Shown one piece after another: positions 7,730 to 16,940 of a DNA stretch of 48,261 nt; positions within the stretch are counted from its first letter, which is position 1; each line of letters opens with the position of its first letter. The DNA comes from Bacteroidota bacterium (lineage in GTDB: Bacteria > Bacteroidota > Ignavibacteria > UBA10030 > UBA8401), in assembly GCA_008933835.1 (NCBI GenBank), contig WBUG01000020.1:1-48261 (forward strand). The letters are read 5' to 3'. The translations under genes were made by a program, and so were the position numbers. Below the pieces are notes generated by a model. The model searched no databases, had not been told where the DNA came from, and saw nothing but the letters and a program-made list of their open reading frames with translations.

Positions 7730-10660
7730 ATGGCGAAACGCAGGACCACATCCCCGAAACGGCTTCCGGAATCCCCCGTCGTCATCGGCGTCGGCGCATC
7801 CGCCGGCGGGCTCGAGGCGCTGCAGGAGTTCCTCTCGCACGTCCCCGACGCCCTGCAGAACGTCTCCATCATCATCACACAGCATCTCAGTCCGTCGTAC
7901 AAGAGCATGCTCGTCCAGCTGCTGAGCCGTTCCACGAAACGGGAGGTGGTGGAGATCACGACGGACATGGCCATCGAACCGGACCTCGTCTACATCACGC
8001 CGCCGGACCATGAACTGGTGGTGAAGGACGGACGGCTGTACCTCAACAAGTCGACCCACGTCATCGGGCCGAAGCCGTCGGTGGACGCGTTCTTCACCTC
8101 GCTCGCGAGCGAACTGAAGAAGAACTGCATCGGCGTCATCCTCTCCGGCACCGGCAGCGACGGGGCGAACGGCATCCGCGCCATCAAGAAGGGGGGCGGT
8201 CTCACCGTGGTGCAGGAACCGCATACGGCGAAGTACGACGGCATGCCGATCTCCGCCATCCGCACCGAGGCGGTGGACCTGGTGCTCGCGCCGGAACGGA
8301 TGGGGGACGAGATCGCCACCTACCTCACGAATCCCTCCGCGCTGGCCCTGTCCGACGCCGCGCTGTTCCCCTCGCACGACGCGATGACCGACATCCTCAA
8401 CATGCTCTCCAAGCGGACCTCGACGGACTTCTCGCGGTACAAGCAGTCCACCATCGTGCGTCGGCTGGAGAAGCGGCTCTCGCTGCTCCACATCACCACG
8501 CTGGACGATTACGTGAAGTTCGTGAAGGAGAATCCGGCGGAACTGGACCAGCTCTTCCAGACGGTGCTCATCGGCGTGACGGAGTTCTTCCGGGACCCCG
8601 AGGCGTTCGCCATCCTGGAGAAGATGCTCGGCGAGGTCATCGCGAAGAAGGAGCCCAACGAACCGGTCCGCATCTGGGTGTGCGGCTGCGCCACGGGGGA
8701 GGAGGCGTACACCATCGCCATGGTCATCGCCGGCATCCTGAAGGAGCGCATCGGTGAGTACCATGTGCAGATCTTCGCCACGGACATCGACGAGAAGGCG
8801 CTCGACACGGCCCGCCGCGGCGTCTTCCCCGCCGCGTCGCTCGAACGGCTCCCGTCGCGCATCGTGAAATCGTTCTTCAAGAAGCAGTCCGAAGGCCAGT
8901 ACGAGATCTCGAAGAGCATCCGCTCGATGATCCTCTTCTCGAAGCACGACGTCACGGCGAACCCGCCGTTCATGAAACTGGACCTCGTGAGCTGCCGGAA
9001 CATGCTCATCTACCTGAACACGGACCTGCAGAAGTACATCCTCTCACTGTTCCACTACGCGCTCGCCATCGACGGGCTCCTCTTCCTCGGGAAGTCCGAG
9101 ACGGTGGGGCAGTACGGCGACCTCTTCGGCACGCTCGACGGCACCGCCAAGGTCTTCCGCCGCGCCGCGGGGGGACGCACCAAGGCGTTCGCCCTCTCGT
9201 ACTTCCAGCCGACCCGTTCGTACTCCGCCGACGCCGCCGCGATGCGGGACAAGGCGCGGATGAGCGTGGGCGAGATGGTGAAGGAGACACTCTTCAAGAC
9301 CTATGAGCACCCGTTCGTCATCATCAACGAAACGTTCGAGATCCAGGAGATCTACGGCGACGTGCGGCTCGTCCTGAACCTCGGCGAGGGGGTGGTCAAC
9401 ATCAACATCCTCCGGCTCATCGACAAGCAGCTGAACCTGGAACTGCACGCCATCCTCACGAAGGCGGTGAAGGACCGGGTGCCGACGAAGGGGAAGATCC
9501 GGTCGTTCGAGTTCATGGGGAAGCCGTACTTCGTGAAGATCGTCGTGAAGCCGCTCCTCTATACGCAGCAGAGCAGCGAACTCTTCATCGTCGTCTTCGA
9601 GTTCTACAACGGGGAGGAGGACGCGCTGCTCGTCCATCCCGCGGCGGGACAGGACGTCGATCCGCGCATCGAGGAACTGGAGAAGGAGCTGCGGGCGACG
9701 CGGGAGCATCTGCAGACCTACGTGGAGGAGCTCGAGACCACCAACGAGGAGCTGCAGTCGCTCAACGAAGAACTGCAGTCCACGAACGAGGAGCTCCAGT
9801 CCTCCAACGAGGAGCTCGAGACCAGCAACGAGGAGCTGCAGTCCACCAACGAGGAACTGCAGACCGCCTATATGGAGCTGAAGCAGCTGAACTCGCTCAT
9901 CTCCGCCAAGGACGAGAAGCTGAAGAAGTCCGAAGCCCACCTGCATTCCCTCATCAACAACATGCCGGAGGGGATGATCCTCCTCGGCACCGACCTGCGG
10001 GTGCTCATCTTCAACCGCTCGAGCGCCCGCATGTTCCGCGAGAACTTCGGGAAACAGGTCCGCGAAGGGACGAGCATCATGACGCTGATGCCGAAGGAAG
10101 CGGCGCCGCGCTGCTCCGGACATTTCGACGATGCGCTCGACGGCCGGCCCACGCTTGGCATCGTACTGGAAGCGGCGAACACTTCGGGAAAGAGGACCGT
10201 GCTGCGCACCAACATCATTCCGGTGGTGAACGACGACCGCCGGACCGTCTCCATCATCGTCCACTGCACCGACATGACGCAGCATGCGCAGGTCCATTCC
10301 AAGCTGGCGATGACGGAGCGGATGCTCGCCACGGTCTTCCGCACCGCGCCGTACGGCATCTGCCTCACGGACGCGAAGGGCATCTTCGTCGATTTCAACG
10401 ACGCGTACCGCCGGATGTACGGATTCAAGCGAGCGGAGCTGCTCGGGCAGCATTTCACCGTCGTGGTGCCGCCGAAGGACCGGAAACAGGCACGGGCGCT
10501 GCACGACGCCTTCATCGAGAAAGGGAAGGAACCGCCGGCGGAGTGGACGGTCCGCCGGAAGGACGGCCGCCTCAGCACGGTCCAGGTGACGGCGACCCTC
10601 CTGCGGAACGAGGAGGGGGCCCCGTTTAAACTCACCAGCGTCCATCCCGCCGACCGGTGA
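7730..10660 (+). CDS. CheB-CheR fusion protein with PAS domains (chemotaxis-type methylesterase/methyltransferase)
   Basis: The protein has 976 residues from the ATG at 7730, where the recognisable protein begins. Residues 15-200 are a CheB methylesterase domain with catalytic Ser24 (GASAGG), His52 (TQHLSP) and Asp144 (GTGSDG). Residues 220-460 are CheR: the N-terminal helical domain (SRYKQSTIVRRLEKRL), the SAM-binding motif VCGCATGEEAYT and SCRNMLIYL. A coiled coil of TNEELQS heptads follows (about 669-715), then two PAS domains. No kinase domain is present, but a histidine kinase follows 7 bp downstream. In many bacteria these parts are fused in one sensory protein, so the pair probably forms a split version. 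The signal sensed is unknown. Confidence 0.9.
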   Translation: MAKRRTTSPKRLPESPVVIGVGASAGGLEALQEFLSHVPDALQNVSIIITQHLSPSYKSMLVQLLSRSTKREVVEITTDMAIEPDLVYITPPDHELVVKDGRLYLNKSTHVIGPKPSVDAFFTSLASELKKNCIGVILSGTGSDGANGIRAIKKGGGLTVVQEPHTAKYDGMPISAIRTEAVDLVLAPERMGDEIATYLTNPSALALSDAALFPSHDAMTDILNMLSKRTSTDFSRYKQSTIVRRLEKRLSLLHITTLDDYVKFVKENPAELDQLFQTVLIGVTEFFRDPEAFAILEKMLGEVIAKKEPNEPVRIWVCGCATGEEAYTIAMVIAGILKERIGEYHVQIFATDIDEKALDTARRGVFPAASLERLPSRIVKSFFKKQSEGQYEISKSIRSMILFSKHDVTANPPFMKLDLVSCRNMLIYLNTDLQKYILSLFHYALAIDGLLFLGKSETVGQYGDLFGTLDGTAKVFRRAAGGRTKAFALSYFQPTRSYSADAAAMRDKARMSVGEMVKETLFKTYEHPFVIINETFEIQEIYGDVRLVLNLGEGVVNINILRLIDKQLNLELHAILTKAVKDRVPTKGKIRSFEFMGKPYFVKIVVKPLLYTQQSSELFIVVFEFYNGEEDALLVHPAAGQDVDPRIEELEKELRATREHLQTYVEELETTNEELQSLNEELQSTNEELQSSNEELETSNEELQSTNEELQTAYMELKQLNSLISAKDEKLKKSEAHLHSLINNMPEGMILLGTDLRVLIFNRSSARMFRENFGKQVREGTSIMTLMPKEAAPRCSGHFDDALDGRPTLGIVLEAANTSGKRTVLRTNIIPVVNDDRRTVSIIVHCTDMTQHAQVHSKLAMTERMLATVFRTAPYGICLTDAKGIFVDFNDAYRRMYGFKRAELLGQHFTVVVPPKDRKQARALHDAFIEKGKEPPAEWTVRRKDGRLSTVQVTATLLRNEEGAPFKLTSVHPADR
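9734..9859 (+). repeat. Six 21-bp coding repeats (coiled-coil heptads)
   Basis: Six in-frame 21-bp units encode variants of QSTNEEL. They form the coiled-coil linker between the CheR and PAS parts, a known feature of CheB-CheR fusion proteins. The nucleotide repeat follows from the protein heptad. Confidence 0.9.
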
Positions 10661-10667
10661 CCGCCGC

Positions 10668-12935
10668 ATGAACCGCATGAAGAAGACGACGAAACGGTCC
10701 AGCACTCACCCGGCCCCGCCGCCCGCCGACGAGCGCGAGCGCATCATCACCACCTTCGACCGGGTCCGAAAGAGCAAGGCGGCGCGCAGCATGGCCGAGC
10801 TCCACACCCGCGCACGAACGCTGCTGCTCCAACGCAACGGGAACGCGGGGCCGCTGCGCACCGAGATCGAAGAACTGCTCCATGAGCTCGAAGTGTATCA
10901 GGTGGAACTCGAGATCCAGCAGGAAGAGCTCGTCGAATCGCAGCGCAAGCTGGAGGAGACCTCCCGGCGTTACTATGCCCTGTACCATGACGCGCCCGTC
11001 GGGTATGTGACGCTGTCGAAGGACGGACGCATCCTGGAGGCCAATCGGGCGGCCGAGCGTCTTTTCAGCGGGCTCCGTCGTCCCCTCAACGGTTCGTTCT
11101 TCCTGCAGTTCCTGCCGCGGGAGTACCATACGGACTTCCTGAGCAAGGTCCGCCGTTTGTACGCCGGCGCCCCGACCGAGACGTGTGAGACCGTACTGGA
11201 TCCGGCCGACGGACAGCGCCGGTATCTGCTGCTGCACATGAACACCGTGGCTGGACATCCTTCCGAAGGACTGAACCACCGCATCGTCATCGAGGACATC
11301 TCCGCCCGGAAGGAGGCCGAGAGGCTCTACACGGCGTACCAGGCGCGGCTCGAAGAGGAGGTGGAACGGAAAACGAAGAAGGTCTCCGCGCAGAACCGTA
11401 CGCTGCAGCGGGAGGCGCAGAAGCGGAAGGAGCTCATCCGTGTACTGCAGGAATCGGAGCACAAGTACCGCTCGCTGTTCGAATCGTCCGCGGCGTGCTT
11501 CCTCATCACGGACCATGACGGACGCTGCCTCGACGCCAACCGCCCCGCGGTGAAGGCGCTCGGCCGCGCGAAGCGCCTGCTGAAGAACCTCACCCTCATG
11601 GACCTGGCCGTGGAGGAAGACCGGGAGACGGTCGGGGAGTTCTGGAGGGGATTTCCGCACCGGAAGAACGCTGAGGTCATGTTCCGCGCGGCGGTCGGCC
11701 GGCGAGCAGAGACGGTGTTCGAATGCCGCGCAGTGGCGGACGTTCTCCCCGGCATGCATCTCGTCATCCTCCACGACGTATCGGAACGCTCCCGTCTGCA
11801 GCAGGACCTGGAGGCGGAACGGATCCGGTTCCAGTCGGTCATCCGTGGAACGAGCATCGGGACGTGGGAATGGCACATCCCAACCGGCCGCACCATCTTT
11901 AACGAACGATGGGCGGAGATGCTCGGATATTCCCTCAGCGAGTTTCCGGAGCTCTCCATCGACCTGTGGAAGCGCCTCACCCACCCCGAGGACCTCGTCC
12001 GAAGCACCCGTCTGCTCGAGGAGCATTTCGCCGGCCGTTCCGAGTACTACGAAGCGGACATCCGGATGCGGCACAAAGCGGGTCACTGGGTGTGGATCCT
12101 CGACATCGGCCGCGTGACGACGCGGAACGCCGACGGCTCTCCATTGGTGATGCACGGGTTCCACCAGGACATCTCGGAGCGGAAGAAGAACGAAGAGGGG
12201 ATACGGAGGTCGAACGCCGACCTGGAAGAGCGCGTGCGGCAGCGCACCGCGTCCCTGCAGAAGGCGTACGACGAGCTCGAGTCGTTCAGCTACTCCGTGT
12301 CGCACGACCTGCGCGCCCCCATCCGCGCGATCGACGGATTCAGCGTGATGCTGCAGGAGCATCTCCAGCGGTACAACGACGATGAGACGCATCGGCTGTT
12401 GTCGGTCATCCGGCGGAGCACGTCCCGGATGGACCAGCTCATCAACGGTCTCCTCTCCATCACCCGTATCGGCACGCAGGAGATGCGGCCGCAGATCATC
12501 GACATGGAAGAGATGGTCCATGCGGTCATCATCGAGACAGTTCCGGAAGCGGTCCGTACGAGGATACGGCTCGTCGTTTCGCCTGTGCCACCGGTGAAGA
12601 CCGACGCGGTACTGCTGCGCCAGGTGTGGACCAACCTCATCTCGAACGCCGTAAAATATTCCTCCCACCAGCGGAACCCGTCCATCGAGATCTTCTCGAA
12701 GCAGACCCCTGCCGACGTCACGTACTATGTGCGGGACAACGGCGTCGGCTTCAAACAGGAGCATGCCGGGATCCTCTTCGCGCTCTTCCACCGGCTGCAC
12801 ACCGCGGAAGAGTTCGAAGGGATCGGCATCGGCCTCTCGACGGTGAAACGCATCATCACCAGACTCGGCGGCAGCATCGGTGCGGAAGGTGAAGTGGGGA
12901 AGGGGGCGACGTTCTGGTTCACCCTCCCGCGTTAA
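10668..12935 (+). CDS. Multi-PAS sensor histidine kinase
   Basis: This 755-residue protein has no signal peptide or clear membrane segment, so it is likely cytoplasmic. The N-terminus has the helical motif HELEVYQVELEIQQEEL, often seen before PAS domains. PAS domains follow at about 100-210, 265-375 and 385-510; the last has the PAS_3 pattern (GTWEWHIPTGRTIFNERW...GYSLSEFPEL). A coiled coil leads to HisKA with SVSHDLRAPIRAIDG, phospho-acceptor His546, and a HATPase_c domain with N box NLISNAVKYS (Asn660) and GIGIGLSTVKRII. The architecture resembles bacteriophytochrome-type kinases without the chromophore domain. It is in an operon with the CheB-CheR gene. No receiver-domain partner lies in the window. 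Confidence 0.9.
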   Translation: MNRMKKTTKRSSTHPAPPPADERERIITTFDRVRKSKAARSMAELHTRARTLLLQRNGNAGPLRTEIEELLHELEVYQVELEIQQEELVESQRKLEETSRRYYALYHDAPVGYVTLSKDGRILEANRAAERLFSGLRRPLNGSFFLQFLPREYHTDFLSKVRRLYAGAPTETCETVLDPADGQRRYLLLHMNTVAGHPSEGLNHRIVIEDISARKEAERLYTAYQARLEEEVERKTKKVSAQNRTLQREAQKRKELIRVLQESEHKYRSLFESSAACFLITDHDGRCLDANRPAVKALGRAKRLLKNLTLMDLAVEEDRETVGEFWRGFPHRKNAEVMFRAAVGRRAETVFECRAVADVLPGMHLVILHDVSERSRLQQDLEAERIRFQSVIRGTSIGTWEWHIPTGRTIFNERWAEMLGYSLSEFPELSIDLWKRLTHPEDLVRSTRLLEEHFAGRSEYYEADIRMRHKAGHWVWILDIGRVTTRNADGSPLVMHGFHQDISERKKNEEGIRRSNADLEERVRQRTASLQKAYDELESFSYSVSHDLRAPIRAIDGFSVMLQEHLQRYNDDETHRLLSVIRRSTSRMDQLINGLLSITRIGTQEMRPQIIDMEEMVHAVIIETVPEAVRTRIRLVVSPVPPVKTDAVLLRQVWTNLISNAVKYSSHQRNPSIEIFSKQTPADVTYYVRDNGVGFKQEHAGILFALFHRLHTAEEFEGIGIGLSTVKRIITRLGGSIGAEGEVGKGATFWFTLPR

Positions 12936-13024
12936 GACACCCTCTCTCGTACGACACCAATGAAGTCTGCTCTTAAACAAGAGAGATTTGTCCGTAGTTT
13001 GCTGGAATTCTAACAATAATTCGC

Positions 13025-13053
13025 TTGACACTCGTCGAAAATTGGTTTACACT
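13025..13053 (+). promoter_or_regulatory. Promoter of the gntR-type regulator
   Basis: A consensus TTGACA (13025-13030) and TACACT (13048-13053) are 17 bp apart, 34 bp before the ATG at 13087. The preceding gap (12936-13024) contains no gene and no convincing terminator. Confidence 0.65.
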
Positions 13054-13057
13054 TGTA

Positions 13058-13072
13058 TTGTATGATGTATGA
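13058..13072 (+). promoter_or_regulatory. Candidate operator: TGTATGA direct repeat
   Basis: Two adjacent TGTATGA words (13059-13065 and 13066-13072) lie just downstream of the -10 box of the regulator gene. The word TTGTATGA recurs at 13837-13844, at the edge of the palindrome after the gene. Location and shared sequence suggest autoregulation by the GntR protein; this is inferred. Confidence 0.4.
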
Positions 13073-13086
13073 TATGATATAAGAAC

Positions 13087-13812
13087 ATGTTCGCACCGGT
13101 CGAAAATAGAGAGATACTGAGCAAGAAGATCGCCGGGTCGATCGAAGAGGCGATTCACAGCCGGAAGATCACTCGCGGCAACAAGCTCCCCTCCGAAGCG
13201 GAACTCGCAGCGCAGTTCGGCGTCAGCCGGACCGCCATCCGCGAAGCGCTTCGAATGGTGAGCGCCAAGGGACTCATCCGCATCGAGAAGGGGCGCGGCA
13301 TCTTCGTCCAGGACCTCTCGGCAACGACCGTTTCCGATCCGCTCCATCAATACCTGAAATTCAACATCGAACGTGACTATGCGCTCGATGTCATCCACGC
13401 CCGGCAGATCATCGAACCCTCCATCGCCGCCTTCGCCGCGACCCACCGTTCCAATGAGGATGTCGAGAAGCTTCAGGCGAACATCCGCCAGCTCGTCGGT
13501 TACGACGGTGAGTTCGACGGTCTGGCGAAGCTCGACATGGATTTCCATCTTGCCATCGCCGCCGCGTCGCACAACCAGGTGATGCCGCTCATCCTCGATC
13601 CCATCCATCGGCTCATGCCGGAGATCAAGAAGTCGGTCTACGCCACGAACGACCACGCGAAGGAATCAGCGGTGGAATGGCACGGGAAGATCGTCGAACG
13701 CATCATCGCGAGGGATGTGGAGGGGGCGAGGACGATGATGCAGAAGCACCTGGAGATCGCCGAGGAACATATCCGCGTCATGCTGCGGGCTCAGTCCTCA
13801 GAACCGGCGTGA
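13087..13812 (+). CDS. FadR-subfamily GntR transcriptional regulator
   Basis: This 241-residue protein has an N-terminal winged helix (about residues 8-77: KLPSEAELAAQFGVSRTAIREALRMVSAKGLI, wing RIEKGRGIFV). Its C-terminal all-helical FCD domain (about 95-230) carries the ligand/metal residues Asp150, His154, His199 and His221. The family commonly represses sugar-acid catabolism and responds to a uronate-derived intermediate such as KDG or DEH. The gene has its own promoter and heads the polyuronide locus, and a perfect inverted repeat lies 29 bp after its stop. It is therefore the likely pathway-specific repressor. The start codon sits inside the palindrome GAACATGTTC (13083-13092). Confidence 0.9.
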   Translation: MFAPVENREILSKKIAGSIEEAIHSRKITRGNKLPSEAELAAQFGVSRTAIREALRMVSAKGLIRIEKGRGIFVQDLSATTVSDPLHQYLKFNIERDYALDVIHARQIIEPSIAAFAATHRSNEDVEKLQANIRQLVGYDGEFDGLAKLDMDFHLAIAAASHNQVMPLILDPIHRLMPEIKKSVYATNDHAKESAVEWHGKIVERIIARDVEGARTMMQKHLEIAEEHIRVMLRAQSSEPA

Positions 13813-13840
13813 TGGTTTTTTTTGTCCTTCATGAACTTGT

Positions 13841-13857
13841 ATGACATGTGATGTCAT
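13841..13857. promoter_or_regulatory. Candidate GntR operator: perfect 7-3-7 inverted repeat
   Basis: ATGACAT-GTG-ATGTCAT is a perfect palindrome of 17 bp. It lies between the regulator gene and the TonB-receptor gene, where repression of the downstream locus would be expected. It is preceded by TTGTATGA, which also occurs in the regulator's own promoter. FadR-type proteins bind short palindromes as dimers, so this is the best operator candidate in the window. Confidence 0.55.
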
Positions 13858-14092
13858 TCCGAATTGACACGATGCGGCCCCGCTCAGGAGCCATCAGATG
13901 AACCGGCAGCAACGGTCCACGCCGGTCCCGCAACCGGCAGCGGTGCTGAGATTCCGTCAGCGCCAGGTGCAGCAGTCAGAGCGATTCCCGGTCCCTCCGG
14001 AAACCACCGCCGCCGTCGTTCCTCTCGTCCGTTCCCTCCCTCTTGTGCTCCCGTTCCCGACCGCTCTTCGTCAACATCCGAGACCGTCCATC
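13858..14092 (+). other. Long leader of the TonB-receptor gene
   Basis: These 235 bp hold no recognised gene. TTGACA occurs at 13864-13869 without a matching -10. An ATG at 13898 preceded by AGGAG (13886-13890) opens a frame that continues into the receptor gene, but its 65 residues are low-complexity (Pro, Arg, Gln, Val) and precede an obvious signal peptide. It may be an untranslated leader or a translated leader segment. Confidence 0.4.
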
Positions 14093-16927
14093 ATGAAAAG
14101 AATCGCAGCGCTCCTCCTGTTCGGCGCGGTGGTGCTCTCCGCCCAGAGCTCCGGCAAATTGTCCGGAACCGTCACCGACCGCCGCACGGGTGATGCACTC
14201 CCGGGCGTCAACGTCATCGTGAAAGGGAGCCGTCTCGGCGCCGTCACCGGCGTCGACGGCGCATACTTCATCCTGAACGTACCGCCGGGCGAATACTCGG
14301 TCTCCGCCTCCATCGTCGGCTTCGGCACCGTGACCAAACAGTCGGTCATCGTGAACCTCAACCGGACGACCGAAGTGAACTTCGCGCTCGACGAAACGGC
14401 GGTGCAGGAGAAGGAGGTGGTGGTCACCGCGGAACGTCCGGACGTACAGAAGGAGAAGACCTCCACCAGCGACATCCGCCGCGGGGACGAGATCATCGCC
14501 ATCCCGGGCACGCGGGACCTGGCGAGCGTCATCGCCCTCTCCAGCGACGTGTCGGACAACCACTTCCGCGGAGGCCGTGAAGGGGAGGAGCTGTACCTGC
14601 TGCAGGGGATGGGCATCGTCAATCCGCTGGACAACACCACGTCGTTCGCCCCCATCATGAGCGCAGTGGAGGAGGTGGAGGTCATCACGAGCGGGTTCAG
14701 CGCGCAGTACGGCAACGCCCAGTCCGGCGTCGTCAACATCACCATGCGAGAAGGACGGAGCGACAAGTGGACCGCACGGTTCGAAACGCAGGCGCGTCTG
14801 CCCGGCCGGAAGCACTTCGGTCCGAGCGTGTGGGACCCCGCCGGTCAGCCGTACCTCACCATGCTCGACACGTGGGAGAAGTGGATGGCGAACAACCCGA
14901 ACAGCACCACTCCCGCATCGTTCTTCGCCACCATCGGCAACGGATTCGATTCGCGGTACGGGAAGGACGATACGACCCTTTCGCAGATCGCCTGGACCCT
15001 CTATCGTCTGCAGGCGAAGCGGCAGTACGGGCTGGACTACGATGACAAGGTGGACGCCTGGGGCGAGGCGACCGTGGGCGGCCCCCTCTCCGAGAACATG
15101 CGGCTCTTCCTCGCGATGCGGACGGAGAACGAGTGGAGCTTCCTCCCGGCCGCCGAACCGAACCGCTCGCGCACCGTGATGGGGAACGTGGTGTACGACT
15201 TCCGGAACGGGCTCAACGTTCGGCTGAGCGGCGCCTATAAGAACGAGGCGCTCTCCGTCTTCCGCTCCACCCGCACCAACGGATTCTACTCCTGGACGTG
15301 GGACCAGGACCTGGCCCTCGGCCAGCAGCGCACGAACAACTACCAGTACGGGCTCCGGGCCACCTACGCGCCGAGCAGCGAGACCTTCTACGAACTGAAG
15401 CTGAACCTGCTCCGTAACGACCAGCAGGACGGCGCCCCCGCCATCGACCCGGCCGGGTACGCCGGGGACGTCTTCTGGTCCGTCTACTCCAGCTCCAGCG
15501 CACCGGACAACTTCTACTACGGGAACCTGTACGACACCTTCCGCGACGAGAAGACCCGCACGGTCTCGCTCGACGGCAACGTGACCAGCCAGGTGACTCC
15601 GGCGCACATGCTCGTGGCGGGGGTGCAGGCCAACTGGTTCGACGTGGACGTGAACAACGTCCGCTCCGTCAAGTCCGCTACCAGCATGAAGCGCGAGCAG
15701 TACCGCGCGAAACCGTTCGAGTACGGCCTCTACCTCTCCGACAAGATGGAGTTCGAAGGGATGATCGCGAACCTCGGGCTCCGGCTTGACATCTGGGACC
15801 AGAACGTGACCTACTACGCCGACCAGTTCTCGCCGTACCGGTACTTCGTCGACGACAGTTCGTACACCTACGACATGACCCGCGCACTGAAGGACGAGAC
15901 GCCGACCATCGGACGGCTGCAGCCCCGCCTCGGCATCTCGTTCCCGGTCTCGGAGAACACCGTCTTCCACGTCAACTACGGCACCAACGTCCAGCGTCCG
16001 CCCCTCAACCAGACCGTCTCGCAGCAGACGCCGAAGTCGGGCTTCTCCATGATGATCCTCGGCAATCCGCGTCTCCGTCCGCAGGTGACGAACAGCTACG
16101 ACATCGGCGTGATGCAGGCGCTGACGGACGGATTCACGCTGGACATCAGCGGCTACTATAAGGACGTGAAGGACCTCATCCAGCAGGCGTTCTACTTCGA
16201 CCAGGACGGATACTACTATTCCTCCTTCGCCAACCGCGACTACGCGGACATCCGCGGGTTCAAGATCGGGCTCGCGAAACGGAGCGGCATGCTCACCGGC
16301 ACCGTCAACTACACGTACGGTGTGGCGACCGGCAAGAACGCGTCGCCGTTCAACGAATCGTCCAAGTTCTACGAGAACGATCCCGCCGCGACGCAGCTGC
16401 CGACGCCGAAGGACATCCTGATGGACTTCGACCGGACGCACAACCTCGTCGTCACCGCGGTGCTCTCCGTCGGCGAAGAGGAGGGGGTGGAGGTGTTCGG
16501 CATGCGTCCCTTCGCCGACGTGAAGGTCGCCGCATCGTCGTTCGCCCGGAGCGGCCGTCCCTACACGTTCGACGACCAGGGGCTCGGTGCGCTCTACAAC
16601 CGCCGTTCGCCCGCCGAGTACAGCACCAAGCTGAAGGTGACGAAGGAGTTCCGGAAGCTCATCGGTTCCCGTCTCTCGTTCTACGTGGAGGTGAACAACC
16701 TCTTCGACCAGAAGATCCTCTCGTACTCGGCGGTCTTCGCGAACGCGCGCGACAACTCCAGCGGCACCATCACGGAGAACAAGAACATCGAGAAGTACGT
16801 CGCCGATCCGGCCTCCATCCGGTACACCGAGGACCTCAACCATCTCGGGTTCGTCATCGACCAGTCCTTCATGATCTACGACAACGCTCCCCGCAGCATC
16901 AGCGTGGGGATGGTGGTGTCGTTCTAA
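14093..16927 (+). CDS. TonB-dependent receptor with CarboxypepD_reg-like domain
   Basis: The protein has 944 residues from the ATG at 14093, chosen because it begins the signal peptide (MKRIAALLLFGAVVLSAQ). Residues about 20-100 form a carboxypeptidase-regulatory-like beta sandwich (GKLSGTVTDRRTGDALPGVNV). A plug domain follows (RDLASVIAL...VEEVEVITSGFSAQYGNAQSGVVNI), then a 22-strand-type barrel ending in the terminal aromatic SF. It should import oligouronides across the outer membrane with TonB energy. It resembles SusC-type receptors, but no SusD gene follows; instead a large secreted protein and two barrels are encoded. A better ribosome-binding site precedes the in-frame ATG at 13898, so an N-terminal extension cannot be excluded. 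Confidence 0.88.
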   Translation: MKRIAALLLFGAVVLSAQSSGKLSGTVTDRRTGDALPGVNVIVKGSRLGAVTGVDGAYFILNVPPGEYSVSASIVGFGTVTKQSVIVNLNRTTEVNFALDETAVQEKEVVVTAERPDVQKEKTSTSDIRRGDEIIAIPGTRDLASVIALSSDVSDNHFRGGREGEELYLLQGMGIVNPLDNTTSFAPIMSAVEEVEVITSGFSAQYGNAQSGVVNITMREGRSDKWTARFETQARLPGRKHFGPSVWDPAGQPYLTMLDTWEKWMANNPNSTTPASFFATIGNGFDSRYGKDDTTLSQIAWTLYRLQAKRQYGLDYDDKVDAWGEATVGGPLSENMRLFLAMRTENEWSFLPAAEPNRSRTVMGNVVYDFRNGLNVRLSGAYKNEALSVFRSTRTNGFYSWTWDQDLALGQQRTNNYQYGLRATYAPSSETFYELKLNLLRNDQQDGAPAIDPAGYAGDVFWSVYSSSSAPDNFYYGNLYDTFRDEKTRTVSLDGNVTSQVTPAHMLVAGVQANWFDVDVNNVRSVKSATSMKREQYRAKPFEYGLYLSDKMEFEGMIANLGLRLDIWDQNVTYYADQFSPYRYFVDDSSYTYDMTRALKDETPTIGRLQPRLGISFPVSENTVFHVNYGTNVQRPPLNQTVSQQTPKSGFSMMILGNPRLRPQVTNSYDIGVMQALTDGFTLDISGYYKDVKDLIQQAFYFDQDGYYYSSFANRDYADIRGFKIGLAKRSGMLTGTVNYTYGVATGKNASPFNESSKFYENDPAATQLPTPKDILMDFDRTHNLVVTAVLSVGEEEGVEVFGMRPFADVKVAASSFARSGRPYTFDDQGLGALYNRRSPAEYSTKLKVTKEFRKLIGSRLSFYVEVNNLFDQKILSYSAVFANARDNSSGTITENKNIEKYVADPASIRYTEDLNHLGFVIDQSFMIYDNAPRSISVGMVVSF

Positions 16928-16940
16928 CGGAAAGCGCACC

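Noticed and set aside
9734-9859. Regular 21-bp repeats resembling a tandem or CRISPR-like array
   Set aside because: All units are in frame and encode coiled-coil heptads typical of CheB-CheR fusions; there are no spacers.
12936-13024. Terminator after the histidine kinase gene
   Set aside because: Only a weak CTCTC/GAGAG pairing across a long loop is possible, without a T run.
10632-13031. 799-codon open frame on the minus strand, opposite the histidine kinase
   Set aside because: It is antisense to a gene with clear PAS, HisKA and HATPase motifs; its translation is Arg/His/Pro-rich with no domain. Long antisense frames are expected at this G+C content.
13083-13092. Palindrome GAACATGTTC around the regulator's start codon as an operator
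   Set aside because: It is short, includes the start codon and does not resemble the 17-bp palindrome after the gene; chance occurrence is likely.
13864-13892. TTGACA at 13864 as the promoter of the receptor operon
   Set aside because: There is no acceptable -10 at 16-18 bp; the position 17 bp downstream is G+C-rich.
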